Source of the DNA: an uncultured Christensenellaceae bacterium
Lineage (GTDB): Bacteria > Bacillota > Clostridia > Christensenellales > Pumilibacteraceae
Assembly: GCA_910587455.1 (NCBI GenBank)
Contig: CAJULK010000005.1
Span: 1-53,859, forward strand
Direction of reading: 5' to 3'
Length of the DNA stretch: 53,859 nt
The notes under the pieces were generated by a model, which worked only from the letters and a program-made list of their open reading frames with translations, was not told where the DNA came from and searched no databases. Shown here piece by piece: positions 1 through 8,435 of this stretch (its first letter is position 1; every line of letters begins with the position of its first letter). Position numbers and translations under genes: made by a program.

Positions 1-47
1 TCACATTTTTCGCAATTAAGTCCGCAATATGCTATAAGTTGTTTCAT
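1..47 (-). CDS. DUF3795-type protein, N-terminal fragment cut by the window edge
   Basis: Only the first 15 codons are present; the gene runs off the left edge. The readable start MKQLIAYCGLNCEKC has the YCGLxCxxC pattern that opens DUF3795 proteins, small cysteine-rich proteins of unknown function. A good ribosome binding site (GGAGGG, 8 bases before ATG) supports the start. It lies 18 bases downstream of the metallo-beta-lactamase-fold gene and is probably the last or a later gene of that operon. The family call rests on a short motif only. Confidence 0.6.
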   Translation of the reverse strand, partial: MKQLIAYCGLNCEKC

Positions 48-65
48 TGTTTTTTCCCTCCGTAA

Positions 66-827
66 TTATAACCAAACCGCCCAATCGCCGTAATCGAATG
101 TTCCCGCGCCGTGATGCAGCTTACCCTGCTCTTTCAGTTCACGGAAAGCATCTCTCATTCTTACAGCAATTTCGGGCTGTATATCAAGCGAGTGATGACC
201 GGGAAACAATCTTTTCGACGGTAACTCCGCTATCGTTTCAAGCGAACATAAATACGCTTCGGGATCGGTTGACGGATAGTAAGCAAACAACGTGCCCTTA
301 TAAATCAAATCCCCCGTAAATATGTAGCCGCGCTTTTGTTCCCAAAAGCAAATATGCCCCGGCGAATGTCCCGGCGTATGCAAGATCTCGATTTTTCTGT
401 CGCCTATGTCGATTATCTCGCCGCCGTTCAGCACCCTTGTCGGCGTACCTTGAAACATCTCATACTTGCTTACATCAAAGCCGTCGGGTAAATCGCAACG
501 GTCGATAACCATTTCGCAGACGGTTTGAAAAGAAAGCGGAAATTTACCGTTCAGCCAATCCAATTCGGCTCTGAGGGCGTAAAAATCGGGAAAGTATTTG
601 TGTCCGCCTATGTGATCCCAATGGATATGTGTAGCAACTGCGATAACAGGCTTATCCGTAAGTTTGCGTACTTCGTCATATATATTGCAAATGCCGAGTC
701 CCGTATCAATCAAAAGACAACGCTCGCTGCCGATTACAAGATAGCAATGCGTTTCTTCGGGGTGGCGGTATTCGCTTATGATATAAGTCGTATCGTCTAT
801 TTTATCTATCGTAAACCAATTTTTCAT
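66..827 (-). CDS. Metallo-beta-lactamase-fold hydrolase
   Basis: A 253-residue soluble protein of the MBL-fold hydrolase superfamily. It shows the metal-binding motif HIHWDH (HxHxDH) near residue 67, a later TPGHSPGH segment carrying the next metal histidine, a FTGDLIY segment with the bridging aspartate, and a C-terminal PGHH histidine. These residues bind two metal ions for hydrolysis of esters, thioesters or lactams. The actual substrate cannot be told from sequence; glyoxalase II-like or lactonase-like enzymes are the nearest types. Its ATG overlaps the stop of the upstream tautomerase gene by four bases (ATGA), so the two are probably translationally coupled. There is no signal peptide, so it should be cytoplasmic. 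Confidence 0.85.
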   Translation of the reverse strand: MKNWFTIDKIDDTTYIISEYRHPEETHCYLVIGSERCLLIDTGLGICNIYDEVRKLTDKPVIAVATHIHWDHIGGHKYFPDFYALRAELDWLNGKFPLSFQTVCEMVIDRCDLPDGFDVSKYEMFQGTPTRVLNGGEIIDIGDRKIEILHTPGHSPGHICFWEQKRGYIFTGDLIYKGTLFAYYPSTDPEAYLCSLETIAELPSKRLFPGHHSLDIQPEIAVRMRDAFRELKEQGKLHHGAGTFDYGDWAVWL

Positions 828-1024
828 TTTTTATATTCGTTTTTTATAATATCGATGGTTTTGCCGCCGATACCGAAGTTTTTATCGGGCAGTTCCGTAA
901 TGGTAGTCGTGAAGAACTCTTGCGGAATATTCATAATTTCAGCAGATACTTCGGTTACGCGCTTTATAAGCAATGTTTTTTGTTCGTCGGTCAGTTTTCC
1001 GCTTTCGATTTTTATATAAGGCAT
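824..1024 (-). CDS. 4-oxalocrotonate tautomerase family protein (DmpI-like)
   Basis: A 66-residue protein starting Met-Pro, so that Pro becomes the N-terminal catalytic base after Met removal, as in all 4-OT enzymes. The segments IESGKLTDEQK and a late FGIGGKTI fit the DmpI-like subgroup, which carries a (N/F)GxGGK block near the C-terminus. The length is typical (about 62 residues). Such proteins form hexamers and tautomerise enols or carry out related small-molecule chemistry; the substrate is unknown. The gene has a strong AAGGAG ribosome binding site and overlaps the metallo-hydrolase gene by four bases, so the two may act on the same class of small molecule. Confidence 0.85.
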   Translation of the reverse strand: MPYIKIESGKLTDEQKTLLIKRVTEVSAEIMNIPQEFFTTTITELPDKNFGIGGKTIDIIKNEYKK

Positions 1025-1073
1025 TAGTTACTCCTTTCTGTTTAGCGGCGCACAGCCGTTTCAAAATTATTCG

Positions 1074-1541
1074 TCAAATAAACTTTTCAAGGTCGAACGT
1101 TCCGTCATTATAAGACAAATCCCCGTTTTTATGCTCGTAGCCTAATTTGCGATAGAACGGTATAGCCGATATTGCAGAATGAATTTCTATTCTGTTTGCT
1201 CTTTTTGCGTATTCATCGCTTTCCAAATGTTCTATAATTTTCTTGCCGATTCCTTTATGTTGATAGGAAGGCTCTACAAATATGGTATTTATCCAACTTT
1301 CCGTCAAACTGTCCCAATACGAGCCGATACAGCCGCATCCGACAATTTTGCTGTTTTCCTTTACAACATAAAAATGTCCGTATTCGGCTTTCACTTTTAT
1401 TTTGTCGTAGTCGATATCTTCCAAAACGGCTACAATCGAACTTTGCGGATAAAACTCGGCGAACGCCGAGTCTTTGCACGCACGAGCTATCATATCGCAA
1501 GTTTCTTGTATTTCGTTTTCCTTTATAAGTTCTATCGTCAT
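1074..1541 (-). CDS. GNAT family N-acetyltransferase
   Basis: A 155-residue single-domain acetyltransferase of the GNAT fold. The motif A region reads FVEPSYQHKGIGKKIIEHLE (around residues 89-108), which contains the acetyl-CoA pyrophosphate-binding Q-x-x-G-x-G/K signature. It is followed by the usual C-terminal FYRKLGYE segment. The acceptor substrate is not predictable. A perfect AGGAGG ribosome binding site overlaps the stop codon of the upstream DJ-1-like gene, 13 bases away, so the gene belongs to the same operon. About 50 bases separate it from the following tautomerase gene, which has its own ribosome binding site. Confidence 0.85.
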   Translation of the reverse strand: MTIELIKENEIQETCDMIARACKDSAFAEFYPQSSIVAVLEDIDYDKIKVKAEYGHFYVVKENSKIVGCGCIGSYWDSLTESWINTIFVEPSYQHKGIGKKIIEHLESDEYAKRANRIEIHSAISAIPFYRKLGYEHKNGDLSYNDGTFDLEKFI

Positions 1542-1554
1542 TCGTTACAGCCTC

Positions 1555-2145
1555 CTACATTTTCGGCATAGCGGCGTTATAGAAACCGAGTTTGTGAAAG
1601 TCGTACCAACCTTTGATTTGCTCGTCGCTTGCAACCGACAACGCCTTCAAAATTTCCCGAGCAAATTCAAGCGTTGCCGTTCCGTTTGCCGTAATAACGT
1701 TTTTGTCCGATACAGCCTGCCTGTGAATAAAGCCCTGTTCGTTGGTAAAAGCCGAATACTGTTTTAATTCGTTCAAATCGTTTGCGGTGTGCTTTGCTCC
1801 GTTCAATGCGCCGACAGAGCCTAAAAATCTGCAAGCGTCGCAAATCGCGCCCAAAACCTTACCGTTCTTTATGCAATCGTCGATAAGCGGTTTTATTAGC
1901 ATAGCGTTTTTGTTATGCCAAGACATGCCGCCTATAAGAATCAAAGCGTCGTAGTCCGACGGGACGCTTTGTAAATCGTAATCGGGCAAGCACTTAACGC
2001 CGCCGATAGAAGTAACGGCATCTTTTGTGAGCGATACCGTTTTGTTCTCAAATTTTCCGTTGCCGAGCATATTGACCGCTGACGAGATATAGGCAAGTTC
2101 CCAATCTGCCCATTGTTCCAATACAACATATAGAATTTTTTTCAT
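1555..2145 (-). CDS. DJ-1/PfpI family protein
   Basis: A 196-residue protein of the DJ-1/PfpI class I glutamine amidotransferase-like fold. It has ALILIGGMSWHN early and the nucleophile elbow LGAICDACRFLG with the reactive Cys at about residue 101, followed by lengthy helices. Close relatives are annotated as glutamine amidotransferases, YdeA-like stress proteins or putative intracellular proteases, but function is rarely proven. Its ATG overlaps the stop codon of the nucleotidyltransferase gene by four bases, and the GNAT gene follows after 13 bases. Cytoplasmic. The family is clear; the specific role is not. Confidence 0.85.
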   Translation of the reverse strand: MKKILYVVLEQWADWELAYISSAVNMLGNGKFENKTVSLTKDAVTSIGGVKCLPDYDLQSVPSDYDALILIGGMSWHNKNAMLIKPLIDDCIKNGKVLGAICDACRFLGSVGALNGAKHTANDLNELKQYSAFTNEQGFIHRQAVSDKNVITANGTATLEFAREILKALSVASDEQIKGWYDFHKLGFYNAAMPKM

Positions 2146-2813
2146 TCGTTATAGCCTCCGATACACGCTTTCGCCCAATTTATAAGCAACTCCGACATTT
2201 CCACGAACTTTACGCCTGCGCCGTTCTTTAAGTTTAGTGCCGTTGCAAGCACGGCAGACGGCGGATCGATCGCGTTTTGCAATTCGGTTTTAGACTTAAT
2301 GTACTTGCCCGTTTCGTAAAACCACACCGCTTGTATAACAAACACAGCCGATTTGTAAAGCGAGCGCAAAATATCGTCGCTTTTTTCGTGAACGAAGTTG
2401 TGCACGCAGGCGTGATAAATATTGCATGCGCCGCTCAATATGGCACGCTTTACGGCTTTTCTATCTATCCTGTCCGACAGTGCGTCAAGCGAACCTTTTA
2501 TAGGCACGGTATCGTAATAGAATTGAAAAAGATCGCTCGCTTCCCAATTAAGAAGTTCGCCCTTTCCCGAAATAAAACCGCAAACAAGTTCTCTATTCGG
2601 CAACGTATCGAGCATATCCCGATAGGTTTTCAAATCGTTTATGCGCAGTTCGTCGAGAATAACAACTACGTCAATATCGCTCGTTTCCGAAGCTTCGCCG
2701 CGCGCATAACTGCCTTGAAGCCCTATAAACCATGCCCGCTCACCGAATATGTCGTTTACTTTTGCCGCAAACTCATTCGTCCAAGCCGCTATATTCACAT
2801 TGCAATTTGCCAT
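2142..2813 (-). CDS. Nucleotidyltransferase-domain protein (aminoglycoside adenylyltransferase-like)
   Basis: About 223 residues. The N-terminal half carries the polymerase-beta-type nucleotidyltransferase signature GSYARGE-x5-SDIDVVV (around residues 34-52), with the two catalytic aspartates in DID. The C-terminal half is all-helical and could be a KNTase/HEPN-like substrate-binding domain. Such proteins adenylylate small molecules such as aminoglycosides, or act as minimal nucleotidyltransferase-HEPN pairs. I chose the ATG at 2813 rather than a TTG two codons upstream. No ribosome binding site is visible, and the proposed -10 box ends only 9 bases before this ATG, so the mRNA may be almost leaderless. 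It is the first gene of the six-gene accessory operon. Confidence 0.75.
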   Translation of the reverse strand: MANCNVNIAAWTNEFAAKVNDIFGERAWFIGLQGSYARGEASETSDIDVVVILDELRINDLKTYRDMLDTLPNRELVCGFISGKGELLNWEASDLFQFYYDTVPIKGSLDALSDRIDRKAVKRAILSGACNIYHACVHNFVHEKSDDILRSLYKSAVFVIQAVWFYETGKYIKSKTELQNAIDPPSAVLATALNLKNGAGVKFVEMSELLINWAKACIGGYNE

Positions 2814-2822
2814 AGTCAAATA

Positions 2823-2851
2823 ATTATATCACACGCTATCCGCTAGCGCAA
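2823..2851 (-). promoter_or_regulatory. Vegetative-type promoter of the accessory operon
   Basis: On the minus strand a TTGCGC -35 and a perfect TATAAT -10 are separated by 17 bases. The predicted start of transcription is 2-4 bases before the ATG at 2813. The -35 matches consensus only in TTG, so strength is uncertain. Confidence 0.5.
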
Positions 2852-2862
2852 GCGTTTGGGTG

Positions 2863-4338
2863 TCAAAGACGGACGACGGCGGTTGCGACTGCTGTACGAA
2901 ACGCCGCGTCATGCTCGACGAAAATCATTGTCGGCGCAAATTCCGCAATCAGTTTTTCGATCTGCATACGCGAGTATACGTCCAAGTAGTTGAGCGGTTC
3001 GTCCCACACATACAAATGCGCGCTTTCGCAAAGACTGCGCGCCAAGGCGACCTTTTTCTTCTGTCCCTGAGAATACTCGCCTATATCATGAATGAACAGC
3101 TCGCGCGAAAAATCCATTTTTCTCAGTATGGTTTTGAACAGCGTTTCGTCTATATTATACTCTCGCGCATAATCGGACAGACTGCCGCGCATACCGTCGG
3201 TCTGCTGCGCGACATAAGATATTTTAAGTCCGCTCGCAATAAAAACTTTGCCCTTATGCTCGATGTTCTCGCCTATAAGAAGTTTGAGCACGCTGCTCTT
3301 TCCGCAGCCGTTACAGCCGTCCAAAGCGATCCTCATACCGCGCATCAATTCGAAATCGACTTCGCACGCCGTTTTTCCGCCGTAGCATATCGAAACGTCG
3401 GAAAACTCGGCGATACGTTCGGCTCTGCATGATAGCGGGAACAGTTTGAGGCTGTCGCACGATTCGGTATTTTTCAAAAGCGCCGATTTCTCTTCCACCG
3501 CTTTTTCGATCCGAGCCTCCGTCGTTTTTGCCCGTTTCATCAGTTTTGCGGACTTATGCCCGACGAATCCTCTGTCGGCTTTCAGACCCGACGACTGCAC
3601 TCCGTATTTGCCCGACTCCGTTTTATCCGCCCATGCGGACGTGCGGCGCGCAGACTGTTCGAGTCTGAATATCTCTTTTTTGAGTCTTTCGTTCTTAGCT
3701 CTTTCGAGCGCCTGGCAGCGGTTAAAGTTTTCAAACCATGACGAAAAATTTCCGCAGCACACCTCTATGTCCGATCTGTTGATTGCAAGAATATGATCGA
3801 CGCAACCGTCGAGAAACGCTCTGTCGTGCGAAACGAGAATGAATCCTTTTTTACGCCCGAGATATTCGGCGACGGCGATGCGCCCGTCTCCGTCGAGATG
3901 GTTGGTAGGCTCGTCGATCAGAGGAAAACCGTTTTCGCCCACGAACAAAGCGGCAAGCAATACTTTAGTTTGCTCTCCGCCCGACAAACCGTCGAACGGT
4001 CTGAAAAGTATATCCGGATCCACATTCATATACGACAGCTCGCGAAATATTTCCCAATCCTCGGCGAACGGACATACGCTTTGCAGTATTTCGTATCCGG
4101 TGCGGCTCCTGTCGCCGACGTCATACGGAAAATACGAAAATCTCGTGCTCGACGTTATGCTGCCGCGATACTCGTACATTCCCGCCAATAGCTTCAAAAG
4201 CGTTGTTTTACCCTTGCCGTTGCGCCCCACAACGCCCAACTTGTGATCGGAATCTATGCGGAAACTAACGTTATCAAAAACGTTTTCAGTGCCGCCTTCG
4301 TAACAAAACGTAAGATTTTTAACTTCTATGACTGACAT
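2863..4338 (-). CDS. ABC-F ribosome-protection protein, Lsa-like
   Basis: A 491-residue soluble protein with two ATP-binding domains and no membrane segment. Domain 1 has Walker A GRNGKGKTT, signature LSGGEQ and Walker B plus catalytic Glu LIDEPTNHLD. A charged helical linker follows (about residues 210-300). Domain 2 has GCNGCGKSS, signature YSQGQKKK and VWDEPLNYLD. The second signature YSQGQKKK and the short N-terminus are typical of the Lsa/Vga group, which bind the ribosomal exit site and dislodge lincosamides, streptogramins A and pleuromutilins. Both catalytic glutamates are present, so it should be active. It is preceded by a promoter, a short leader reading frame and a terminator directly ahead of the ribosome binding site (GAGGTGAT), which points to drug-induced attenuation. 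Exact drug spectrum unknown. Confidence 0.88.
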   Translation of the reverse strand: MSVIEVKNLTFCYEGGTENVFDNVSFRIDSDHKLGVVGRNGKGKTTLLKLLAGMYEYRGSITSSTRFSYFPYDVGDRSRTGYEILQSVCPFAEDWEIFRELSYMNVDPDILFRPFDGLSGGEQTKVLLAALFVGENGFPLIDEPTNHLDGDGRIAVAEYLGRKKGFILVSHDRAFLDGCVDHILAINRSDIEVCCGNFSSWFENFNRCQALERAKNERLKKEIFRLEQSARRTSAWADKTESGKYGVQSSGLKADRGFVGHKSAKLMKRAKTTEARIEKAVEEKSALLKNTESCDSLKLFPLSCRAERIAEFSDVSICYGGKTACEVDFELMRGMRIALDGCNGCGKSSVLKLLIGENIEHKGKVFIASGLKISYVAQQTDGMRGSLSDYAREYNIDETLFKTILRKMDFSRELFIHDIGEYSQGQKKKVALARSLCESAHLYVWDEPLNYLDVYSRMQIEKLIAEFAPTMIFVEHDAAFRTAVATAVVRL

Positions 4339-4350
4339 ATATCACCTCGC

Positions 4351-4385
4351 AAAATAAAAATGAACCGCGAAAGTTTTCACGGTTC
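4351..4385 (-). terminator. Intrinsic terminator in the ABC-F leader (attenuator)
   Basis: On the minus strand GAACCGTGAA pairs with TTCGCGGTTC (10 base pairs with a four-base loop) and is followed by ATTTTTATTTT. The hairpin ends 24 bases before the ABC-F start codon, downstream of the promoter at 4535-4563, so it must be read through for the gene to be made. The stop codon of the leader peptide lies inside the 5' arm, so a stalled or terminating ribosome would touch the stem. Confidence 0.85.
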
Positions 4386-4427
4386 CGAATACGACACTGT
4401 TATTAAAATATGCCGCAACAAATACAC
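4377..4427 (-). CDS. Putative leader peptide of the ABC-F attenuator
   Basis: A GTG start preceded by AAGGAAG at 10 bases gives the 16-residue peptide MYLLRHILITVSYSEP, whose TGA stop falls within the 5' arm of the attenuator hairpin. An in-frame ATG at 4448 would lengthen it to 23 residues but has no ribosome binding site. Upstream in the leader (4453-4477) a 10-base-pair hairpin can also form. The arrangement matches leader-peptide control known for ABC-F genes, where a ribosome stalled by the drug changes the leader fold. Expression of the peptide is inferred, not seen. Confidence 0.6.
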   Translation of the reverse strand: MYLLRHILITVSYSEP

Positions 4428-4534
4428 TATGACAATACTTCCTTGCATGAAAAACAGCGCCGCGTTCGGCAGCCGTTATTATTCCGTTAGCAAGAAAGAT
4501 TATACATTTTTACCTCGAAGCGATTATTAACCGT

Positions 4535-4563
4535 ATTTTATCATACATCGGCATAAAAATCAA
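4535..4563 (-). promoter_or_regulatory. Promoter of the ABC-F leader
   Basis: On the minus strand TTGATT and TAAAAT are separated by exactly 17 bases. Transcription should start near 4528, giving a leader of about 190 bases before the ABC-F gene. Confidence 0.75.
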
Positions 4564-4566
4564 GCG

Positions 4567-4585
4567 TTTACGCAATGTGCGTAAA
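4567..4585. promoter_or_regulatory. Perfect inverted repeat just upstream of the ABC-F promoter
   Basis: TTTACGCA-ATG-TGCGTAAA is a perfect 8-base inverted repeat with a 3-base centre, lying 3 bases upstream of the -35 box. It may be an operator for a dimeric regulator. It may also simply add a second stem after the exporter terminator, whose T-tract it overlaps. Confidence 0.4.
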
Positions 4586-4615
4586 AAATCGCCGCCCGAC
4601 GTCACGTCGAACGGC
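4582..4615 (-). terminator. Terminator of the ABC exporter operon
   Basis: Minus-strand GCCG-TT-CGACG-TGA-CGTCG-GG-CGGC forms a strong hairpin followed by GATTTTTTA. It lies just after the stop codon at 4628. Confidence 0.8.
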
Positions 4616-4627
4616 AAATATATCTTT

Positions 4628-6574
4628 TTATTCCATTTCGAAAGCGCCCGTGTAGAGCTGATAATACTTGCCTTTCTCTTCGAGAAGCTGCTCGTGACTG
4701 CCGCGCTCTATTATTCTGCCGTGCTCGAGCACGATTATAACGTCCGAATTCTTTATGGTCGAAAGCCTGTGCGCTATCACGAAAACGGTGCGCCCCTGCA
4801 TGAGCGCGTCCATACCGCGCGAAACAATCGCTTCCGTACGCGTATCTATCGACGACGTAGCTTCGTCAAGTATCATTACGGGCGGATCGGCCACTGCCGC
4901 ACGCGCTATCGAAAGAAGCTGACGCTGTCCTTGCGACAGGTTTGCGCCGTTACCCGAAAGACGCGTTTCGTATCCGTCGGGAAGCCGCATAATAAAGTCG
5001 TCCGCGCCCGCAAGTTTAGCGGCGGCAATACATTCGTCGTCGGAAGCGTCGAGCCTGCCGTAACGAATATTTTCCATAACAGTTCCAGTAAACAAGTTGG
5101 TATCTTGCAAAACTATGCCGAGCGATTTGCGAAGATCGGCTTTCTTTATCTTGTTTATATTTATTCCGTCGTAACGGATCTTTCCGTCGGCGATGTCGTA
5201 AAACCTGTTTATAAGATTAGTAATGGTGGTTTTTCCCGCGCCCGTCGATCCGACGAGGGCAACCTTCTGCCCGGGCTTGGCGTATATAGAAACGTCGTTC
5301 AGCACGCGCTTACCTTCTTCGTATTCGAAATCGACCTCTTGGAGCACGACGTCGCCCTCGAGCTTGGTATACGTAACGGTGCCGTCGTGATGCGGGTGCT
5401 GCCACGCCCAAAGCCCCGTATGCTCTTTGCACGGCACTATCTCGCCGTCCTGTTCCTTTGCATTTACGAGCGACACGTACCCGTCGTCGACTTCGGGCTT
5501 TTCGTCTATAAGCTCGAACAAACGCCGAGCGCCGGCAAGCCCCATTACGACCGAATTTATCTGCATGGATACTTGATTGATGTTGCCCGCGAACTGCCGC
5601 GTCATATTGAGAAACGGCACTACGATGTCTATACCGAGCGGAAGCCCGCTCACGGATATATTAAATGCGCCGAGAATGAGCATCGCTCCGCCAGAAACCG
5701 CGACTATAACGTACAGAATGTTGCCTATGTTGTTAAGGATCGGCGCGAGAATGTTTGCGAATCTGTTGGCTTTGCGCGACTGAGCAAACAGTTCTTCGTT
5801 TATGGCGTCGAAATCGCGCACGCTCGCTTTTTCGTGACAGAAAACTTTTACGACCTTCTGCCCGTTCATCATTTCCTCGATAAAGCCTTCTTCCTTGCCT
5901 ATCACCTTTTGCTGACGAATAAATCCGCGCGACGAAACGCCGCCCACCTTTTTGGTGATCAGCACCATTATAACAGTGCCGAAAACCGCGATGAGCGTGA
6001 GCCATAAACAGTAATAAAGCATGATCGCAAATACCGTCAGAACGACAATTCCCGAACTGAGTATCTGCGGTATGCTCTGCGAAATGAGCTGAGAGAGCGA
6101 GTCGGTATCGTTTGTGTAATAGCTCATGATGTCGCCGTGGTTGTGCGTATCGAAATACTTGATAGGCAGATTCTGCATGCCGTTGAACATTTTTTCGCGC
6201 AGTTTTTTTATCGTGCCCTGCGTAATTACGGCAAGCATTTGCGAATACACGACAAAAGAACAAAGCGATATGACATACAGTATACCGAGTATGAGCACGT
6301 TGTGCAAGATTTCACCGCTCGCCTCGCTCCAGGTACTGCCCGACTCGACGGCAATCGTTATGAGCCGAATGACCTTTTGCATGAACATTGCGGGAATGGA
6401 ACTGATAACCGCGGTTATAACTACGCAGATAAGCGTTATAGGCAACAGCACGGGATAAAACGAGAACATCAGTTTGATTATTCTTCCGAGCACGCCTTTA
6501 TTCTTTTTTCTTGATTTCTCGGGCTTTATGCTTTTTTCGAGCGTTTCGTCCGCAATTCTGTTTTCAGATTTCAT
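4628..6574 (-). CDS. ABC exporter half-transporter with the catalytically complete ATP site
   Basis: A 648-residue half-transporter: six membrane helices within about residues 30-340, a linker, then an ATP-binding domain. Motifs are Walker A GSTGAGKTT, signature LSQGQ, Walker B plus catalytic Glu MILDEATSSID, and switch His in VIAHRLS. All are consensus. Between the membrane part and the ATPase lies an insert with a TGLWAWQHPHHDGT segment. It overlaps its partner gene upstream by 11 bases. With a partner whose catalytic residues are altered, the pair forms a heterodimeric multidrug- or lipid-type exporter as known for TM287/288 and BmrCD. Substrate unknown. Confidence 0.9.
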   Translation of the reverse strand: MKSENRIADETLEKSIKPEKSRKKNKGVLGRIIKLMFSFYPVLLPITLICVVITAVISSIPAMFMQKVIRLITIAVESGSTWSEASGEILHNVLILGILYVISLCSFVVYSQMLAVITQGTIKKLREKMFNGMQNLPIKYFDTHNHGDIMSYYTNDTDSLSQLISQSIPQILSSGIVVLTVFAIMLYYCLWLTLIAVFGTVIMVLITKKVGGVSSRGFIRQQKVIGKEEGFIEEMMNGQKVVKVFCHEKASVRDFDAINEELFAQSRKANRFANILAPILNNIGNILYVIVAVSGGAMLILGAFNISVSGLPLGIDIVVPFLNMTRQFAGNINQVSMQINSVVMGLAGARRLFELIDEKPEVDDGYVSLVNAKEQDGEIVPCKEHTGLWAWQHPHHDGTVTYTKLEGDVVLQEVDFEYEEGKRVLNDVSIYAKPGQKVALVGSTGAGKTTITNLINRFYDIADGKIRYDGININKIKKADLRKSLGIVLQDTNLFTGTVMENIRYGRLDASDDECIAAAKLAGADDFIMRLPDGYETRLSGNGANLSQGQRQLLSIARAAVADPPVMILDEATSSIDTRTEAIVSRGMDALMQGRTVFVIAHRLSTIKNSDVIIVLEHGRIIERGSHEQLLEEKGKYYQLYTGAFEME

Positions 6575-8306
6575 CGGTACCCGCCTTGTTCTGCGAGGTG
6601 TAAATTTCGCGGTATATTGCGTTAGATTTGATCAACTCGTCGTTCGTGCCGACGGCGTTTATCCTGCCGCCGTCCATTACTATTATCCTGTCTGCGTCCT
6701 CGACCGAACCCGTGCGCTGCGCGATGATTATTTTGGTCGTATCGGGCGCGTACTTTTTGAGTCCGTCTCTAATCAGCTTGTCCGTGCGAGTATCGACCGC
6801 GCTCGTCGAATCGTCGAGAATAAGTATCTTGGGGTTTTTGAGAAGCGCTCGGGCTATGCAAAGCCGCTGTTTCTGTCCGCCAGAAACGTTTGCACCGCCC
6901 TGTTCTATGAACGTGTCGTAACCGTCGGGGAACGTCTGTATAAATTCGTCGGCAGCCGCCATAACGCATGCCTGCCGCATTTGTTCGTCGGTTGCGTCGG
7001 GGTTGCCCCAGCGCAGATTTTCTTTAATCGTGCCCGAAAACAGTATGTTCTTTTGAAGCACGACCGCCACGTTATTGCGCAACGCTTCGAGGTCGTACTC
7101 TCTGACGTCGCGTCCGCCGACTTTGACAGTGCCTTCAGTCACGTCGTAAAGTCTGCAAATAAGCTGAATGAGCGTGGTCTTGGACGAGCCCGTTCCGCCC
7201 ACTATACCTATCGTTTCGCCCGATTTTATATGCAGATCTATATCGTCGAGCGCAAATCTGTCCGCCTGCTTCGAATATTTGAACCGAACGCCGTCGAAGT
7301 CGATAGATCCGTCGGTTATCTCGGTAACGGCGTTTTCGGGCGCAACGATCGCGCTCTCTTCCTTCAACACCTCGACGATACGCTTGGCGGATTCGGCAGA
7401 CATCGTTATCATTGCGAAAATCATAGACAGCATCATAAGACTGCTCAGAATCATAAACCCGTAAACGACCATGGCCGAAATCTGTCCGACGTTCATGTCC
7501 GCGCCTTTCGACGTGATTATAAGATACGAGCCGACCGTCAGCACAAGAACCATGACCGCATACAGGCAGAACTGCATGACCGGTCCGTTCAGCGCCAAAA
7601 GCCGTTCGGCGCGCGTAAAATCTTTGTTTATATCGAGAGCGGCGTTGTTGAATTTTTGTTTTTCGAAGTCTTCGCGCACGAACGACTTTACGACGCGCAT
7701 CCCTTTTACGTTTTCCTGCACGGAATTATTGAGCGTGTCGTACTTTTTGAATACCCGTCTGTAAATGGGCAGAGCTTTTTTTATGATGATTATAAGTCCT
7801 ACCAACAGTATAGGCACGACGACGGCATACACCGCCGCGGCAATTCCGCCCATGACCGCCGCCATGACTATGGAAAATATAAACATAAGCGGCGCGCGAA
7901 TTGCGATCCGTATTATCATCATGAACGACATCTGCACATACATGACGTCGGTAGTCATGCGCGTAACGAGCGAAGAAGTCAAAAATTTATCTATGTTTTC
8001 AAAAGAAAAGCCTTGGATTTTTTCGAACATGTCGTGCCGCAGATTTTTTGCGAATCCGCACGACGCCGTCGCACACGAAAGCCCCGAAAGTATGCCGAAA
8101 AGAAGCGACATGCCCGCCATACAAATAAGTACAAGCCCGTAATACACGATCGTCATAAACTCGCAACCGCTCTGTATCTCTTCGACGAGCATCGCGGTAA
8201 TAAACGGAATTATACATTCCATTACAACCTCGAGAGCAACGAACAGAGGGGTCAATATCGACGGTTTCTTATATTGCCTGATACTTTTTGCCAATTCTTT
8301 GATCAT
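6564..8306 (-). CDS. ABC exporter half-transporter with a degenerate ATP site
   Basis: A 580-residue half-transporter with six membrane helices followed by an ATP-binding domain. Three catalytic motifs differ from consensus: Walker A reads GGTGSSKT (Ser for the last Gly), the residue after Walker B is Asp instead of Glu (LILDDSTSAVD), and the switch His is Gln (IIAQRTGS). The signature VSGGQKQR is intact. This is the known pattern of the non-hydrolysing partner in heterodimeric ABC exporters. It is the first gene of the two-gene operon and has its own consensus-like promoter. No clear ribosome binding site precedes the ATG at 8306. Confidence 0.9.
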   Translation of the reverse strand: MIKELAKSIRQYKKPSILTPLFVALEVVMECIIPFITAMLVEEIQSGCEFMTIVYYGLVLICMAGMSLLFGILSGLSCATASCGFAKNLRHDMFEKIQGFSFENIDKFLTSSLVTRMTTDVMYVQMSFMMIIRIAIRAPLMFIFSIVMAAVMGGIAAAVYAVVVPILLVGLIIIIKKALPIYRRVFKKYDTLNNSVQENVKGMRVVKSFVREDFEKQKFNNAALDINKDFTRAERLLALNGPVMQFCLYAVMVLVLTVGSYLIITSKGADMNVGQISAMVVYGFMILSSLMMLSMIFAMITMSAESAKRIVEVLKEESAIVAPENAVTEITDGSIDFDGVRFKYSKQADRFALDDIDLHIKSGETIGIVGGTGSSKTTLIQLICRLYDVTEGTVKVGGRDVREYDLEALRNNVAVVLQKNILFSGTIKENLRWGNPDATDEQMRQACVMAAADEFIQTFPDGYDTFIEQGGANVSGGQKQRLCIARALLKNPKILILDDSTSAVDTRTDKLIRDGLKKYAPDTTKIIIAQRTGSVEDADRIIVMDGGRINAVGTNDELIKSNAIYREIYTSQNKAGTDEI

Positions 8307-8349
8307 TCCAATCTACACTTATTCCTTACGTAAAAAAGCTATATCGTTT

Positions 8350-8378
8350 AGTTTAACACCGTGAATTTTTTTTGTCAA
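8350..8378 (-). promoter_or_regulatory. Promoter of the ABC exporter operon
   Basis: Minus-strand TTGACA (perfect -35), 17-base spacer, TAAACT -10. Transcription should start near 8343, about 37 bases before the first start codon. Confidence 0.8.
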
Positions 8379-8435
8379 CTTTATTTGCGCCGATATATAT
8401 CTGTTTTCAACTGTTTTTTTGATTTTGTTCGCAAT

